Part shown: piece by piece, positions 24,853 through 33,526 of the stretch
How the letters are laid out: each line of letters starts with the position of its first letter
How positions within the stretch are numbered: position 1 is the stretch's first letter
Source: Pseudonocardia sp. SCN 73-27
GTDB lineage: Bacteria > Actinomycetota > Actinomycetes > Mycobacteriales > Pseudonocardiaceae
Reading direction: 5' to 3'
DNA: 64,000 nt
Assembly: GCA_001725415.1 (NCBI GenBank)
Contig: MEGH01000031.1
Coordinates: 20,700 to 84,699, forward strand
Notes under the pieces: generated by a model
What the model was told of the DNA's origin: nothing
Databases searched by the model: none
Seen by the model: only the letters and a program-made list of their open reading frames with translations
Position numbers and translations under genes: made by a program

Positions 24853-25664
24853 CAGAAGATCCGCCAGTTGCTCATCCGGCGCTCCAGCCGCACCAGCGAC
24901 CGGTCGAGCACGAAGGCCAGCGCCGCGACGAACAGGATGATCGCGATCACGGTGGCCGTCTGCAGTGTCTGCGTGGCCGTGGCGACCCGGAACCCGATGC
25001 CCGCGCGCGACCCCAGGAACTCCGCGACGACGGCCGCCAGCAGCGCCCACGCCGCGGCCGCCCGCAGGCTGCCGAGCACCCACGTCGCGACGGCCGGCAC
25101 GAACACATGCCGGACCAGCTCCGCCGTCGAGGCCCCCTGCACGCGGGCGTTGTCGAGCAGGGACCGGTCGATCTGGCGGACGCCGACGTAGATGCCGTAG
25201 AAGCCGATGAAGAAGGTGCTGGTCGCGACGTAGACGAGCTTGGAGGCGTAGCCGAAGCCGAGCCAGACGATGAACAGCGGCGCGAGCGCGACGTGCGGGA
25301 TGGCGTTGAGCGCGGCGAGGAACGGCGAGGAGAACGTCGCCAGCGACCGGAACGGCACGAAGACGGCGACGAGCAGGACGGCGCAGGCCATCCCGAGCAG
25401 GTAGCCGCCCGCGGCCTCCCGCAGGGTCACCCCGACGTCGGCCCACCAGCCGGGGCTCACCGCGAGGGCGGCGGCCTCCTGCGCCACCTGCCCGGGCGAG
25501 GACACGACGAGCTCCCAGCTGCGGTCGAGGCCGGCCATCAGCTGCCAGCCGGCGAGCACGACGACGACCAGGCCGATCCGGGCCGCCCAGACCGTCGTGG
25601 TCGTACGGGAGCCGCGGCGGGCGCGGGCCGGTGCGGCCGGCCGGGCGAGGACCTCAGTGCTCAT
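24852..25664 (-). CDS. ABC transporter permease, NitT/TauT type
   Basis: The 270-residue permease has a basic N-terminal tail of about 25 residues, then about six membrane segments and the EAA loop (ARVQGASTAELVRHVFVPAV). It is related to the downstream permease but diverged. Its start lies within the 3' end of the ATPase gene (11-base overlap), so translation is coupled. It forms part of the importer with the ATPase and lipoprotein upstream. Confidence 0.9.
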   Translation of the reverse strand: MSTEVLARPAAPARARRGSRTTTTVWAARIGLVVVVLAGWQLMAGLDRSWELVVSSPGQVAQEAAALAVSPGWWADVGVTLREAAGGYLLGMACAVLLVAVFVPFRSLATFSSPFLAALNAIPHVALAPLFIVWLGFGYASKLVYVATSTFFIGFYGIYVGVRQIDRSLLDNARVQGASTAELVRHVFVPAVATWVLGSLRAAAAWALLAAVVAEFLGSRAGIGFRVATATQTLQTATVIAIILFVAALAFVLDRSLVRLERRMSNWRIF

Positions 25665-26502
25665 CGGCCGGCCCGACCTGGGTCCGCAGCTGCTCCCACA
25701 GCGCGTGGTGGAGGGCGACGAACCGGTCGTCGAAGCGCAGCTCCATCAGGTTGCGCGGGCGCGGCAGGTCGATGACGTGGTCGCCGATGACGCGCCCGGG
25801 CGAGCGGCTCATCACGACGACCCGGTCCGACAGGCCGATCGCCTCCTCGAGGTCGTGGGTGATGAACAGGACCGTGGGCCGTTCGGCATCCCAGAGCCGG
25901 AGCAGGTCGTCCTCCATGAGCGTCCTGGTCTGGACGTCGAGGGCGCTGAAGGGCTCGTCCATGAGGATGATCGGCGGCCGATAGGCTAGCGTCGCCGCGA
26001 CCGAGACCCGCTTGCGCATGCCGCCGGAGAGCTGGTGCGGGTAGCGGTCGGCGAAGCCACCGAGACCCACGCGGCGCAGCCACTCCTGGGCCTGCTCGGT
26101 CGCGTCCGCCTTCGTCGCCCCGCGGAAACGCAGCGGCAACGCCACGTTCTGCACGGCGGTGCGCCAGGGCAGCAACGCGTCCTTCTGGAAGATGAAGCCG
26201 ACGTCGCGGCGCACCGAGCGGACCTCGCTGCCGAGCACCTCGACACGCCCGGAGTCCTGCCGGGCCAGGCCGGAGATCAGCCCGAGCAGGCTCGACTTCC
26301 CGCAACCCGACGGGCCGACGACCGAGCAGAACTCGCCGCCGGCGACGGTGAGCGAGATCCCGTCCAGCGCGGTGAACCCGCCGCCGTCGGCCGTCGGGTA
26401 GACGCGCCGGACCTCGTCGAGCGTGATGTAGGGCGACGGCGGCGCCACGGTCCCGACCCCTCCCGGCGCCGGTCGCGGCTGCTCCTCGTTCACGTTCGGC
26501 AC
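25654..26502 (-). CDS. ABC transporter ATP-binding protein, NitT/TauT type
   Basis: The 282-residue ATPase has Walker A GPSGCGKSS, the Q-loop region FIFQKDALLPWR, the signature LSGGMRKR, Walker B IILMDEPFSALD and the switch His in LFITHDLEEA. It energises the two permeases downstream. It lies 16 bases from the substrate-binding gene. About 25 N-terminal residues are a proline-rich extension. Confidence 0.93.
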   Translation of the reverse strand: MPNVNEEQPRPAPGGVGTVAPPSPYITLDEVRRVYPTADGGGFTALDGISLTVAGGEFCSVVGPSGCGKSSLLGLISGLARQDSGRVEVLGSEVRSVRRDVGFIFQKDALLPWRTAVQNVALPLRFRGATKADATEQAQEWLRRVGLGGFADRYPHQLSGGMRKRVSVAATLAYRPPIILMDEPFSALDVQTRTLMEDDLLRLWDAERPTVLFITHDLEEAIGLSDRVVVMSRSPGRVIGDHVIDLPRPRNLMELRFDDRFVALHHALWEQLRTQVGPADEH

Positions 26503-26518
26503 CTCGCTCCTCCCGCGG

Positions 26519-27631
26519 TCACGACCGACCCGCGCCGACCGGCGTGAGCCCCAGGTCGCGGTAGGCCTGCTCGGCGTAGGTGTTGACGAAGTACGTGGCC
26601 AGGTCGACGTCGGCGTCGCCGGGATCGATGGCCTTGGACGCCAGCGCGAAGGTGCGGGTGTCCTGCAGCTCCTGGGCGGAGTACATCCCGTCGTTGGACA
26701 CGTAGGACTTGCTGACCAGCTCCCACTCCACGGGCCACGCGGCGGGGTTCTTCGCCCGGGCGTCCCTGAACTCGGGCGTGACCTGCGCGAGGGCGGCGGC
26801 CGGGTCGCCCGCGTCTTGCTTGACGTCGGTCAGGCCGTGCACCAGCGCGGTGACGATCGTCTGCGTGACCTGCGGGTTGGCGTCGGCGAAGCCGGACGTG
26901 GTGACCAGCCCGTTGCCCAGCAGCCTGCCGGCGACCGGGCCGTAGTCGGCGACGTCGTTGGAGTTGTGGAACTCGGCGCCGAGGTTCTCGCTGACCGCGA
27001 GCGAGGCGGAGAAGGAGTCCATCGCGATCCAGTCGGCGCGTCCGGACTGCAGCGCGGCGAGGAACGCGTCCTGCGAGCCCAGCGCGACGCCCTTGACGTC
27101 GGTGCCCGGCTTGAGCCCGTGCTTCTCGAGCATCCCGTTGCCGTAGGCCTGCCCGGAGCTGCCCTCGCGCGTGTAGCCGAAGACCGTACCGTGCAGGTCG
27201 GGGAAGGTGCGCGCTACGGGAACCTTCGCCTTGCCGCCGACGAAGACGAAGCCCGCGCCGTCGTACATCTCGAAGACGCTGAGCAGGTCGTGCTGCTCGG
27301 CGGACAGCTTCATCACCTGGAACGAGTTGCAGACGCACATCTCGACCTCGCCCGCGACGAGTGCGGTCATCAGGTCGTTGCCGGTGCTCATCGGGACCAG
27401 CTGGACGTCGACACCGAGGCGGCGTTCGGCCTCCTCGAGGTATCCCTTCCCCAGTGCGGTGAACAGCGGCATGTTCGACGAGTTGGTCGTGCCGGTGAGC
27501 GCGATGCGCACCGTCTTCACCTCGCCGCCGGCGTCCTTGCCGCCGGAACCGCATCCGGCCAGTGCCACTGCCGTGGCGAGCGCGACCAGGCTCGTCGCGA
27601 GGCGAGATCGGGCTGTCGTCAGTCGATTCAC
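26519..27631 (-). CDS. ABC transporter substrate-binding lipoprotein, NitT/TauT type
   Basis: The 370-residue protein has a lipoprotein signal peptide with lipobox LAGC at about residues 23-26, then a NMT1/TauA-like binding domain (IALTGTTNSSNMPLF, FGYTREGSSGQAYGNGML). It is the extracellular receptor for the importer encoded next. It starts its own transcription unit behind a 153-bp regulatory gap, though it may also be read through from the monooxygenase. The ligand is unknown; the coupled decarboxylase-like gene makes an aromatic acid plausible. Confidence 0.9.
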   Translation of the reverse strand: MNRLTTARSRLATSLVALATAVALAGCGSGGKDAGGEVKTVRIALTGTTNSSNMPLFTALGKGYLEEAERRLGVDVQLVPMSTGNDLMTALVAGEVEMCVCNSFQVMKLSAEQHDLLSVFEMYDGAGFVFVGGKAKVPVARTFPDLHGTVFGYTREGSSGQAYGNGMLEKHGLKPGTDVKGVALGSQDAFLAALQSGRADWIAMDSFSASLAVSENLGAEFHNSNDVADYGPVAGRLLGNGLVTTSGFADANPQVTQTIVTALVHGLTDVKQDAGDPAAALAQVTPEFRDARAKNPAAWPVEWELVSKSYVSNDGMYSAQELQDTRTFALASKAIDPGDADVDLATYFVNTYAEQAYRDLGLTPVGAGRS

Positions 27632-27784
27632 GATGTCCTCACGCCGTCGGGTGGAAGCGAATCGTTCGATCCGGGAGGCGGGCGAGATCCCCCGCGCGAT
27701 GGGCAGAGACTAAAGCATGCAAGGTCAGTATGCAATATTGCCTACGCATTGTGGCGACGCTCAGTCGGCGCACGTACGCGCAGC
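27632..27784. promoter_or_regulatory. Promoter region of the importer operon with palindromic operator
   Basis: This gap contains GCAATATTGC (27732-27741), a perfect 10-base palindrome within TATGCAATATTGCCTA, and a second ATGCAA at 27717-27722 that forms GCATGCAA. The sequence TTGCCTAC next to ATTG recurs in reverse in the GntR/Rieske gap. The sites probably bind the FCD-type GntR regulator or a relative, and a promoter for the importer genes is likely here. Confidence 0.6.
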
Positions 27785-28804
27785 TCAGGGCACCCGTGTC
27801 CGCAGTGCACCGGCCAGCGCGAGACCCACCGCGCCGGCCTCGAGCTCGTCGGCCTCCGGCCAGAATCGGCACAGCACCAGGTCGATCCCGACGCCCTCGA
27901 GGGCCGCCACCCGTTCGGCGACCAGGTCCGGCGGTCCGACGAGTCCGACCTCCAGGCCGCTGGCCCGGATCGGCCCGAACCGCGGGTCGGCCGCGACGGC
28001 GTCGGCGTATACCCGCTCGGCCCGCGTCCGGGCACGGGTCACGTCCGGACCGGGGACGACGAACGCGTTGACCCCGAACTCGAGCGCGCGGCCGTGGCGC
28101 GCGGCCCGCTCCCGCATCGCGGCGACCTTCCCGGCCAGCCCGGCGAGCACGTCGTCGAAGGACGGCAGCCGGTCCGGGGTCGCGAACCACAGGTCGGCAC
28201 AGCGCGCCACCATGTCCCCGCCACGGTCGGAGCGGCTCACGGCGTAGATCGGCGGCGATCCGCCGGCCGGCGCGATCGGCAGCCGGACGCCGTCGAGGGG
28301 GAACGGCTCCCCGCGCCGGACCTCCGCGCTGCTCCACAGCGCCCGTACGGTCGCGACGAACTCCTCGGCGCGCGCGTACTTCGCCTCGTCGTCGGCGTGC
28401 CGGACGGCCGAGAACGCGGTGTGCTCGGCCTCCCACCAGCCGGTGACCAGGTTGACCGCCGTCCGGCCCGGCGCGATCCGGTCCAGCGACGCGGCGAACT
28501 TGGCCAGGATCGCGGGGTGCCAGAAGTCCGGGTTGGCGGCCGGCATGATCCGGATGTCACGCGTCGACGGCGCGACGGCCGAGGCCAGGATCCACGCCGA
28601 GAGGTCGGGCCCGAGGTGGCGCTCGGCGAACAGCGCGACGTCGAACCCGAGGCGGTCCGCGACCACCGTGGCGTCGCGGGCCAGGGCGAAGTTCGGGTCC
28701 GGACACCCGCGCTCCAGCGGGCGCGCGGCCGCTTCGGTGGCTGCCCGCATCGCGTCGGTCGCGACGACCGCGTGCGGAACCGGGACGAACAGACCTGCTC
28801 GCAT
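27785..28804 (-). CDS. LLM-class flavin-dependent monooxygenase
   Basis: The 339-residue luciferase-like oxidoreductase has the barrel motifs LFAERHLGPDLSAW, MPAANPDFWHPAILAKF and NLVTGWWEAEH typical of the dimethylsulfone/alkanesulfonate monooxygenase branch (SfnG, SsuD). Such enzymes use FMNH2 made by a separate reductase. ATG 28804 lies 31 bases after the SDR gene, with GAGGGAT upstream. It is only distantly similar to the other LLM at 1157. Combined with a TauT-like importer a sulfonate or sulfone substrate is possible; this competes with the aromatic-acid reading. Confidence 0.87.
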   Translation of the reverse strand: MRAGLFVPVPHAVVATDAMRAATEAAARPLERGCPDPNFALARDATVVADRLGFDVALFAERHLGPDLSAWILASAVAPSTRDIRIMPAANPDFWHPAILAKFAASLDRIAPGRTAVNLVTGWWEAEHTAFSAVRHADDEAKYARAEEFVATVRALWSSAEVRRGEPFPLDGVRLPIAPAGGSPPIYAVSRSDRGGDMVARCADLWFATPDRLPSFDDVLAGLAGKVAAMRERAARHGRALEFGVNAFVVPGPDVTRARTRAERVYADAVAADPRFGPIRASGLEVGLVGPPDLVAERVAALEGVGIDLVLCRFWPEADELEAGAVGLALAGALRTRVP

Positions 28805-28835
28805 GCTCGATCACATCCCTCGTCGGACGGCCGGT

Positions 28836-29579
28836 TCAGTCCGGCATGTGGCTCCCACCGTTGACGTGCAGGTTCTGCCCGGTGAGGTACGCGCCGGCCG
28901 GGGACGCGAGGAACGCCACGACCCCGGCGACGTCGGCCGGCAGGCCGATGCGGCCCAACGGGATCCGGGCACCGATCGCGGCGATCTCCGGCTCGCTCAG
29001 CGCGACCCGCGGCTGGTCGGTGTCGACGATCCCCGGCGAGACGCAGTTGACCCGGATCCCGTGGCGGGCCAGGCCGAGCGCCATCGACCGGCTCGCCGCG
29101 ACGAGCCCGCCCTTCGCCGCGGTGTACGCGACGCCGTCGGCCGCTCCGCGGACGGCCGAGGAGGCGATGTTCACCACGACCCCGCCGTCCTGCGCGCGCA
29201 GGTGCGGGACCGCCGCGCGGGTGGCCTGGATCGGCGCCTCGAGGTCGACGGCGAGGACGAGCCGCAGCTGGTCCGGCTCCAGGTCGGCAAGCTCGGCGCG
29301 GGGGTAGATCCCGGCGTTGTTGACCAGCACGTCCAGCCGGCCCGACGCCGCCGCGGCGCGGTCCACCAGGTCGGCCGCGGCGCCCGGCGTGGCGAGGTCG
29401 GCGCGCAGCGGGAACGCCCGCCGGCCCGCGGCCCGGACGCCCGCGGCCACCGCGGCGGCCGCGGCCTCGTCGTCGTGCCAGTGGACCGCGACGTCGTGCC
29501 CAGCGCCGGCCAGCGCGAGCACGCACGCGGCCCCGATCCCCTGCTGAGCCCCGGTGACGAGCGCGACGGGGTCGGTCAT
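28836..29579 (-). CDS. Short-chain dehydrogenase/reductase
   Basis: The 247-residue classical SDR has TGAQQGIG near residue 9, NNAGIYP, and the catalytic YTAAKGG segment, and ends in NVNGGSHMPD. It would oxidise or reduce an alcohol/ketone with NAD(P)H. ATG 29579 follows GGGAGG closely. It is the first gene of its operon and diverges from the isochorismatase-like gene. A dihydrodiol dehydrogenase role for a Rieske product is conceivable, but no motif proves it. Confidence 0.9.
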   Translation of the reverse strand: MTDPVALVTGAQQGIGAACVLALAGAGHDVAVHWHDDEAAAAAVAAGVRAAGRRAFPLRADLATPGAAADLVDRAAAASGRLDVLVNNAGIYPRAELADLEPDQLRLVLAVDLEAPIQATRAAVPHLRAQDGGVVVNIASSAVRGAADGVAYTAAKGGLVAASRSMALGLARHGIRVNCVSPGIVDTDQPRVALSEPEIAAIGARIPLGRIGLPADVAGVVAFLASPAGAYLTGQNLHVNGGSHMPD

Positions 29580-29640
29580 CGATCCTCCCAATGATCATAT
29601 GTAAAATAGCATGCAACCGAAGCTGACAATTGGAGCAACG
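29580..29640. promoter_or_regulatory. Compact divergent promoter with ATGCAA motif
   Basis: Only 61 bp separate two divergent starts. The middle is AT-rich and reads ATATGTAAAATAGCATGCAA (29598-29617). ATGTAAAAT also occurs in the gap at 1 kb and GCATGCAA in the gap at 27.7 kb. A bound regulator here would block both genes. Confidence 0.55.
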
Positions 29641-30354
29641 ATGTCCGCCCCGGACCCCCGCGTCACCGCCCTGTGGGAGCCGTTCCTCAGCGACCGCGAC
29701 CGCGCGCACCTCGCCCGCAGCCCCGGCCCGACCCTGACCGGCTTGGGCGCGCGGCCGGCGCTGCTGCTCGTCGACAACTACCGGATGGTCTTCGGCGACG
29801 ACCGCAGGCCGTTGCTCGAGGGGCTCGCCGACAACCCGCTCTACGTCGGCTCCGAGGCCTGGCCAGCGGTGGAGGCGCAGCGCGTCCTGCTGGGCGTCGC
29901 GCGCGAGCTCGGCGTGCCCGTCGTCCACACGACCGGCGACCCGAACATGCCCGGCTTCGACTGGACGCGCCGGCACGCGGGGCAGCGGGCCGCACCCGCG
30001 CAGTGGCGGCGCGACCCCGACGACTTCCGGTTCGTCGACGCGCTCGCCCCCCGCGAGGGCGAGTTCGTCGTCGCCAAGGCCGCGCCGAGCGCGTTCTTCG
30101 GGACCTCGGTGCCCGCGCTGCTGCAGATGCTCGGAGTCGACAGTGTGATCGTCTGCGGCGAGAGCACCAGCGGCTGCGTCCGGGCGACGGCCGTCGACGC
30201 CGCGTCGCACCGGCTGCGGGTGACCGTCCCCGCCGACTGCGTCTACGACCGCCACGAGGCGGCGCACGCGATCGCGCTGTTCGACCTCGCGGCCAAGTAC
30301 GCCGACGTCGTGCCGTCCGCCGACGTCGTCGCGGCGCTACGCAAGCTGCCCTGA
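29641..30354 (+). CDS. Isochorismatase-like cysteine hydrolase
   Basis: The 237-residue protein belongs to the isochorismatase/N-carbamoylsarcosine amidase superfamily. The catalytic triad is visible: Asp45 (LLLVDNY), Lys147 (VVAKAAPSAFFG) and Cys179 (STSGCVRAT). These amidases hydrolyse amides such as maleamate or N-carbamoyl compounds. The start at 29641 is supported by GGAG; an ATG at 29611 lies in the operator region. It ends convergently with an 18-base overlap against the deacetylase. The substrate is unknown. Confidence 0.87.
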   Translation: MSAPDPRVTALWEPFLSDRDRAHLARSPGPTLTGLGARPALLLVDNYRMVFGDDRRPLLEGLADNPLYVGSEAWPAVEAQRVLLGVARELGVPVVHTTGDPNMPGFDWTRRHAGQRAAPAQWRRDPDDFRFVDALAPREGEFVVAKAAPSAFFGTSVPALLQMLGVDSVIVCGESTSGCVRATAVDAASHRLRVTVPADCVYDRHEAAHAIALFDLAAKYADVVPSADVVAALRKLP

Positions 30355-31200
30355 CCAGTACTCGGCGATCGCGTCGCTGGTGGTGCGCCAGACGCCTGCG
30401 GCCACGGCGACGTGCCGCAACGCCGCCGCCAGGTGCAGGTGCCGGAACGGGACGCCGGTCACGAACGGGTGCAGGCCCAGCGCCATCACCCGCGCGCGGG
30501 TCCGGCCCTCGGTGCGCAGCACCTCGCACTGGTCGCGGATCATCTGCCCGAAGGCCTCGGCGGAGTGGCCCTGGCCCTTGATCGCGACGGAGTCGTTGAG
30601 CTCCGCGGCGTAGGGAACCGACAGCAGGCCCGGCACGCGGGTCGCGAACGGCTGGTCGTCCGCGCACCAGTCGAGCACGTAGAGGTAGCCGAGCTCGCGC
30701 AGCAGCTCCGGCGTCCGCCCGGTCTCGGTCATCCCCGGGCCGAGCCAGCCGACCGGCGCACGGCCGGTCGCGTCGGCGATCGTCTCGGTGACGCGGCACA
30801 GCTCGGCGCGTTCGGCGGGCTCGTCCAGACCGGTGTGGAAGTGGGAGTTCGTCCAGCCGTGCGCGACGAAGGCCCAGCCGCGTTCCACCCCGGCCCGCAC
30901 GATCTGCGGGTACTCCGCGCAGACGGCGGCGTTGACGATCATGGTGGCCGGCATGCCCAGCTCGTCGAGCAGCTCGATCGTCCGCCAGATCCCGACCCTG
31001 GTCCCGTAGTCGCGCCAGCCGTGGTTGAGCGGGTCGGGGACGAACCCGCTGGTCGCTGCGGCGAGGCTGGTCGACGGCACCCCGTACTCGAAGTGCTCGA
31101 CGTTGATCCCCAGCCAGAACGCCAGCGCCGCACCGCCCGGCAGGGCGACCGGCGGCCGCTCGGTGATCGGCGAGTAGCGGTACAGCGGGTTCGCGCTCAT
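30337..31200 (-). CDS. Polysaccharide deacetylase (NodB)-family protein
   Basis: The 287-residue protein resembles the NodB-like group that includes PuuE-type allantoinase: WLGINVEHFEYG near the start, FVAHGWTNSHFH (metal/active-site His region), WLGPGMTET and LHPFVTGVPFR near the end. These hydrolyse C-N bonds of acetylated sugars or ureides. It lacks a signal peptide, so a cytoplasmic small-molecule amidohydrolase is more likely than a cell-wall deacetylase. Its ATG overlaps the P450 stop (ATGA). Confidence 0.85.
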   Translation of the reverse strand: MSANPLYRYSPITERPPVALPGGAALAFWLGINVEHFEYGVPSTSLAAATSGFVPDPLNHGWRDYGTRVGIWRTIELLDELGMPATMIVNAAVCAEYPQIVRAGVERGWAFVAHGWTNSHFHTGLDEPAERAELCRVTETIADATGRAPVGWLGPGMTETGRTPELLRELGYLYVLDWCADDQPFATRVPGLLSVPYAAELNDSVAIKGQGHSAEAFGQMIRDQCEVLRTEGRTRARVMALGLHPFVTGVPFRHLHLAAALRHVAVAAGVWRTTSDAIAEYWSGQLA

Positions 31201-32429
31201 CGCGCGCGCAGCACGACCGGGACGTGCGCCCAGCCGTTCTGCAGCGTGGAGCGGATCCGCGTCGGCTCCCCGGCCGGCTCCCAGGAGCAGAACCGCGCCA
31301 GCAGCTCCTCGAGCAGGATCCGGCTCTCCATCCGGGTGATCGACGCCCCGGGGCAGACGTGCTCGCCGAACCCGAACGCCAGGTGCCCCCGGCTCCCCGA
31401 CCGGCGCACGTCGAACCGGTCCGGGTCGGGGAAGACGGTCTCGTCCCGGTTGGCGGACAGGTAGAGCAGGTAGGCGTGCTGGCCGGCGCGGACCGCGACG
31501 TCGCCGATCGTGGTGTCGGCCGTCGCCGTCCGCACGAAGCCGGGCACCGGCGACGCCCAGCGCAGCGTCTCGTCCACCGCGTTTCCGGCCAGCGACGGGT
31601 CCGCTGCCAGCGCCGCCAGCTGGTCGGGGTGCCGGGCCAGGGCGTGTGCCGCCCAACCGAGCAGGTTGCGCGTCGTCTCGTTGCCCGCGACGAGGGTGGT
31701 CAGGCTCAGCCCGAGGACGTTGTCGGCGGTCAGCTCCGCGTGCTCGCGCTCGGCACGGACGAGGGTGGTGAGCAGGTCCTCGGCGTCGGCGTACCGGTCG
31801 AGCTCGCGCCCACGCCGGGTCAGGTTCTCGCGGAAGTACTCGTTCATCGGACGCATCGCGGCGGTCGCGGCCCGTAGCTCGTCACGGGTGAGGTCACCGC
31901 CCATCGCCATCATCAGGTCGCTCCAGGCGCGGAAGTCGCCCAGGTTGTCACCCGGCAGCCCGAACAGCTTCGCGATCACCCAGAGCGGCAGCGGCACCGC
32001 GAGCCGCTCGACGAAGTCGATCTCGGTGTCGGGCTCCAGCCCGGCCACCAGCTCGCGGCAGAACGCGCGGATCGCCGGCTCGAGCGCGGCCGTGGCCCGC
32101 GGGGTCATCGACGGCGCGATCACCCGGCGCAGGAACCGGTGCCGCGGCGGATCGGTGGTCATGAGCCGCTCGACCGCGGGCGGGAAGAACTCGTCGCCGA
32201 CGTTCTGCCGGTGCACCACGTCGTTGACCAGGACGCCGGAGGCCGAGCTCCACAGCGTGGGCGCCTTCGAGATCGCGGTGACGTCGGCGTGCCGGCCGAC
32301 GACGAACGTGTCCAGGTCCGGCAGCAGGTAGGCGGGCGTCTCGGCCCGCATCCGGGCCAGCGCGGGGTGCGGATTCTCGCAGAAGGCCGGATCGTCGATC
32401 CGCAGCTGGGCGGCCATCCCGGTCGGCAT
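31197..32429 (-). CDS. Cytochrome P450
   Basis: The 410-residue bacterial class I P450 has the I-helix oxygen-binding motif AGNETT (248-253), Glu287 and Arg290 of ExxR (ETLR), and the haem ligand Cys359 in FGFGEHVCPG. It would hydroxylate or demethylate a substrate with electrons from ferredoxin; no ferredoxin gene is nearby. It starts an operon with the deacetylase-like gene. The upstream ribosome site is weak (AGGG). Confidence 0.93.
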   Translation of the reverse strand: MPTGMAAQLRIDDPAFCENPHPALARMRAETPAYLLPDLDTFVVGRHADVTAISKAPTLWSSASGVLVNDVVHRQNVGDEFFPPAVERLMTTDPPRHRFLRRVIAPSMTPRATAALEPAIRAFCRELVAGLEPDTEIDFVERLAVPLPLWVIAKLFGLPGDNLGDFRAWSDLMMAMGGDLTRDELRAATAAMRPMNEYFRENLTRRGRELDRYADAEDLLTTLVRAEREHAELTADNVLGLSLTTLVAGNETTRNLLGWAAHALARHPDQLAALAADPSLAGNAVDETLRWASPVPGFVRTATADTTIGDVAVRAGQHAYLLYLSANRDETVFPDPDRFDVRRSGSRGHLAFGFGEHVCPGASITRMESRILLEELLARFCSWEPAGEPTRIRSTLQNGWAHVPVVLRAR

Positions 32430-32495
32430 GCGAGGACCCTAACAGCGGAAAATCTCGGATTCAAGAACGAATGCAATCTGGATGTGCTGTTGGTA
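32430..32495. promoter_or_regulatory. P450 promoter gap with ATGCAA half-site
   Basis: This 66-bp gap upstream of the P450 is AT-rich from 32449 to 32490 and contains ATGCAA (32471-32476) in GAATGCAATCTGG, next to GGATTCAAG. These resemble the half-sites in the other promoter gaps of the left half. Its far side is the truncated end of the conjugation pseudogene. Confidence 0.45.
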
Positions 32496-33493
32496 TCAGG
32501 CCTGCTCTTCGCCGAGGCCGGCCGCTGAACTCGCTGCCGGGCTGGTGAGCCAGCCGAGGGCGGGCATGATCGTCGAGGTGATCGACGAGCGGGTGCGGTC
32601 GTTCGTCCCGAGGAACTGGCCCAGGTCGAGCTCGAACGCCGGCTCGGGGCTGCGGGGCAGCAGCACCGTCACCTCCCGCGACGCCGCCTCCGGATCCGAC
32701 AACCACCCCAGGACATCCCGCATCGACTTCTCGCCAAGTGCGGCGGCGTGCAGGAGCGCGGCGAGGACGCGGCGGCCCTGGGCATCCCAGAACTCCCGGT
32801 CCCCTGAGGATCCGGCGCGGGTGGTGGCGGCGAGCATGTCTGCGGCCCGCTCCCCCGCGGTCACCGGATCACTGCAGCCGGACAGGGGTCGAACATGACC
32901 GTCGACGGGAGCCCGGCGAGGCCGACGGCGTTGAACACCCACACCGGGCCCCGCTCGAACCGGGATACCCTCGTCAGCTCGTAGAGATCGGCGCGGGTCG
33001 AGGCGACCAGTGCGGCGCCGGGGGCGTCGAGGATCTGCCCGGCCAGCCACCCGGACTCGCCGGTGCGGGGGCCGCCGAGGATGAGGGTGACGTCCTCGAC
33101 CGAGGACCACACCCACAACAACCCGCTGCGGCACAACAGGACCGCAACCTCCGGCACCGGCAGCCGCCACCGCTCGCGCCTGTCCATCCCCGCGAGGGAC
33201 GGGCGGACGGCGCCGGCGCGGCGGCGCATCGCCCCGCTGCCGGCGTGGCGGACGACGTCGAGGGTCGACGCCACCTCGGACTTACGCCGGGTGCGCGATC
33301 CCCAGCGGTTCACCGTCGACGACGACCGGGTCCAGCGGTGCCACACCCACACCCCTGCCGCCGCGACGGCCAGCAGGAGAACCGGCAGCCCGACCGCCGT
33401 AGCCAGGGCGGCCAGAGGCAGGAGCGCGATCAGGCCGCAGCAGATCGCGAGCACCGTCGCGCCGCGCTCGGCCACGACCACGGTGCCGGCCAC
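32496..33493 (-). pseudogene. TraG/VirD4-type conjugation coupling ATPase, frameshifted and truncated
   Basis: The N-terminal part (33493 down to about 32870) has two hydrophobic segments, then the conserved SRTRRKSEVASTLD and a P-loop region. The frame breaks after STVMFDP and resumes in another frame as LSGCSDPVTAGERAADMLA. The Walker A reads GGPRTGESG where relatives have GKSG, so the catalytic Lys is Glu. The protein then ends after SITSTIMPALGWLT, leaving out roughly the last 200-250 residues with Walker B. It would have pumped DNA into a type IV channel. Confidence 0.8.
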
Positions 33494-33526
33494 CGCGGCG
33501 GCTGGGAGAGGGAAGGGTCCAGAGGT

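Noticed and set aside
26816-28864. Long forward frame across the ABC binding protein and monooxygenase
   Set aside because: Shadow of two reverse-strand genes with recognisable domains.
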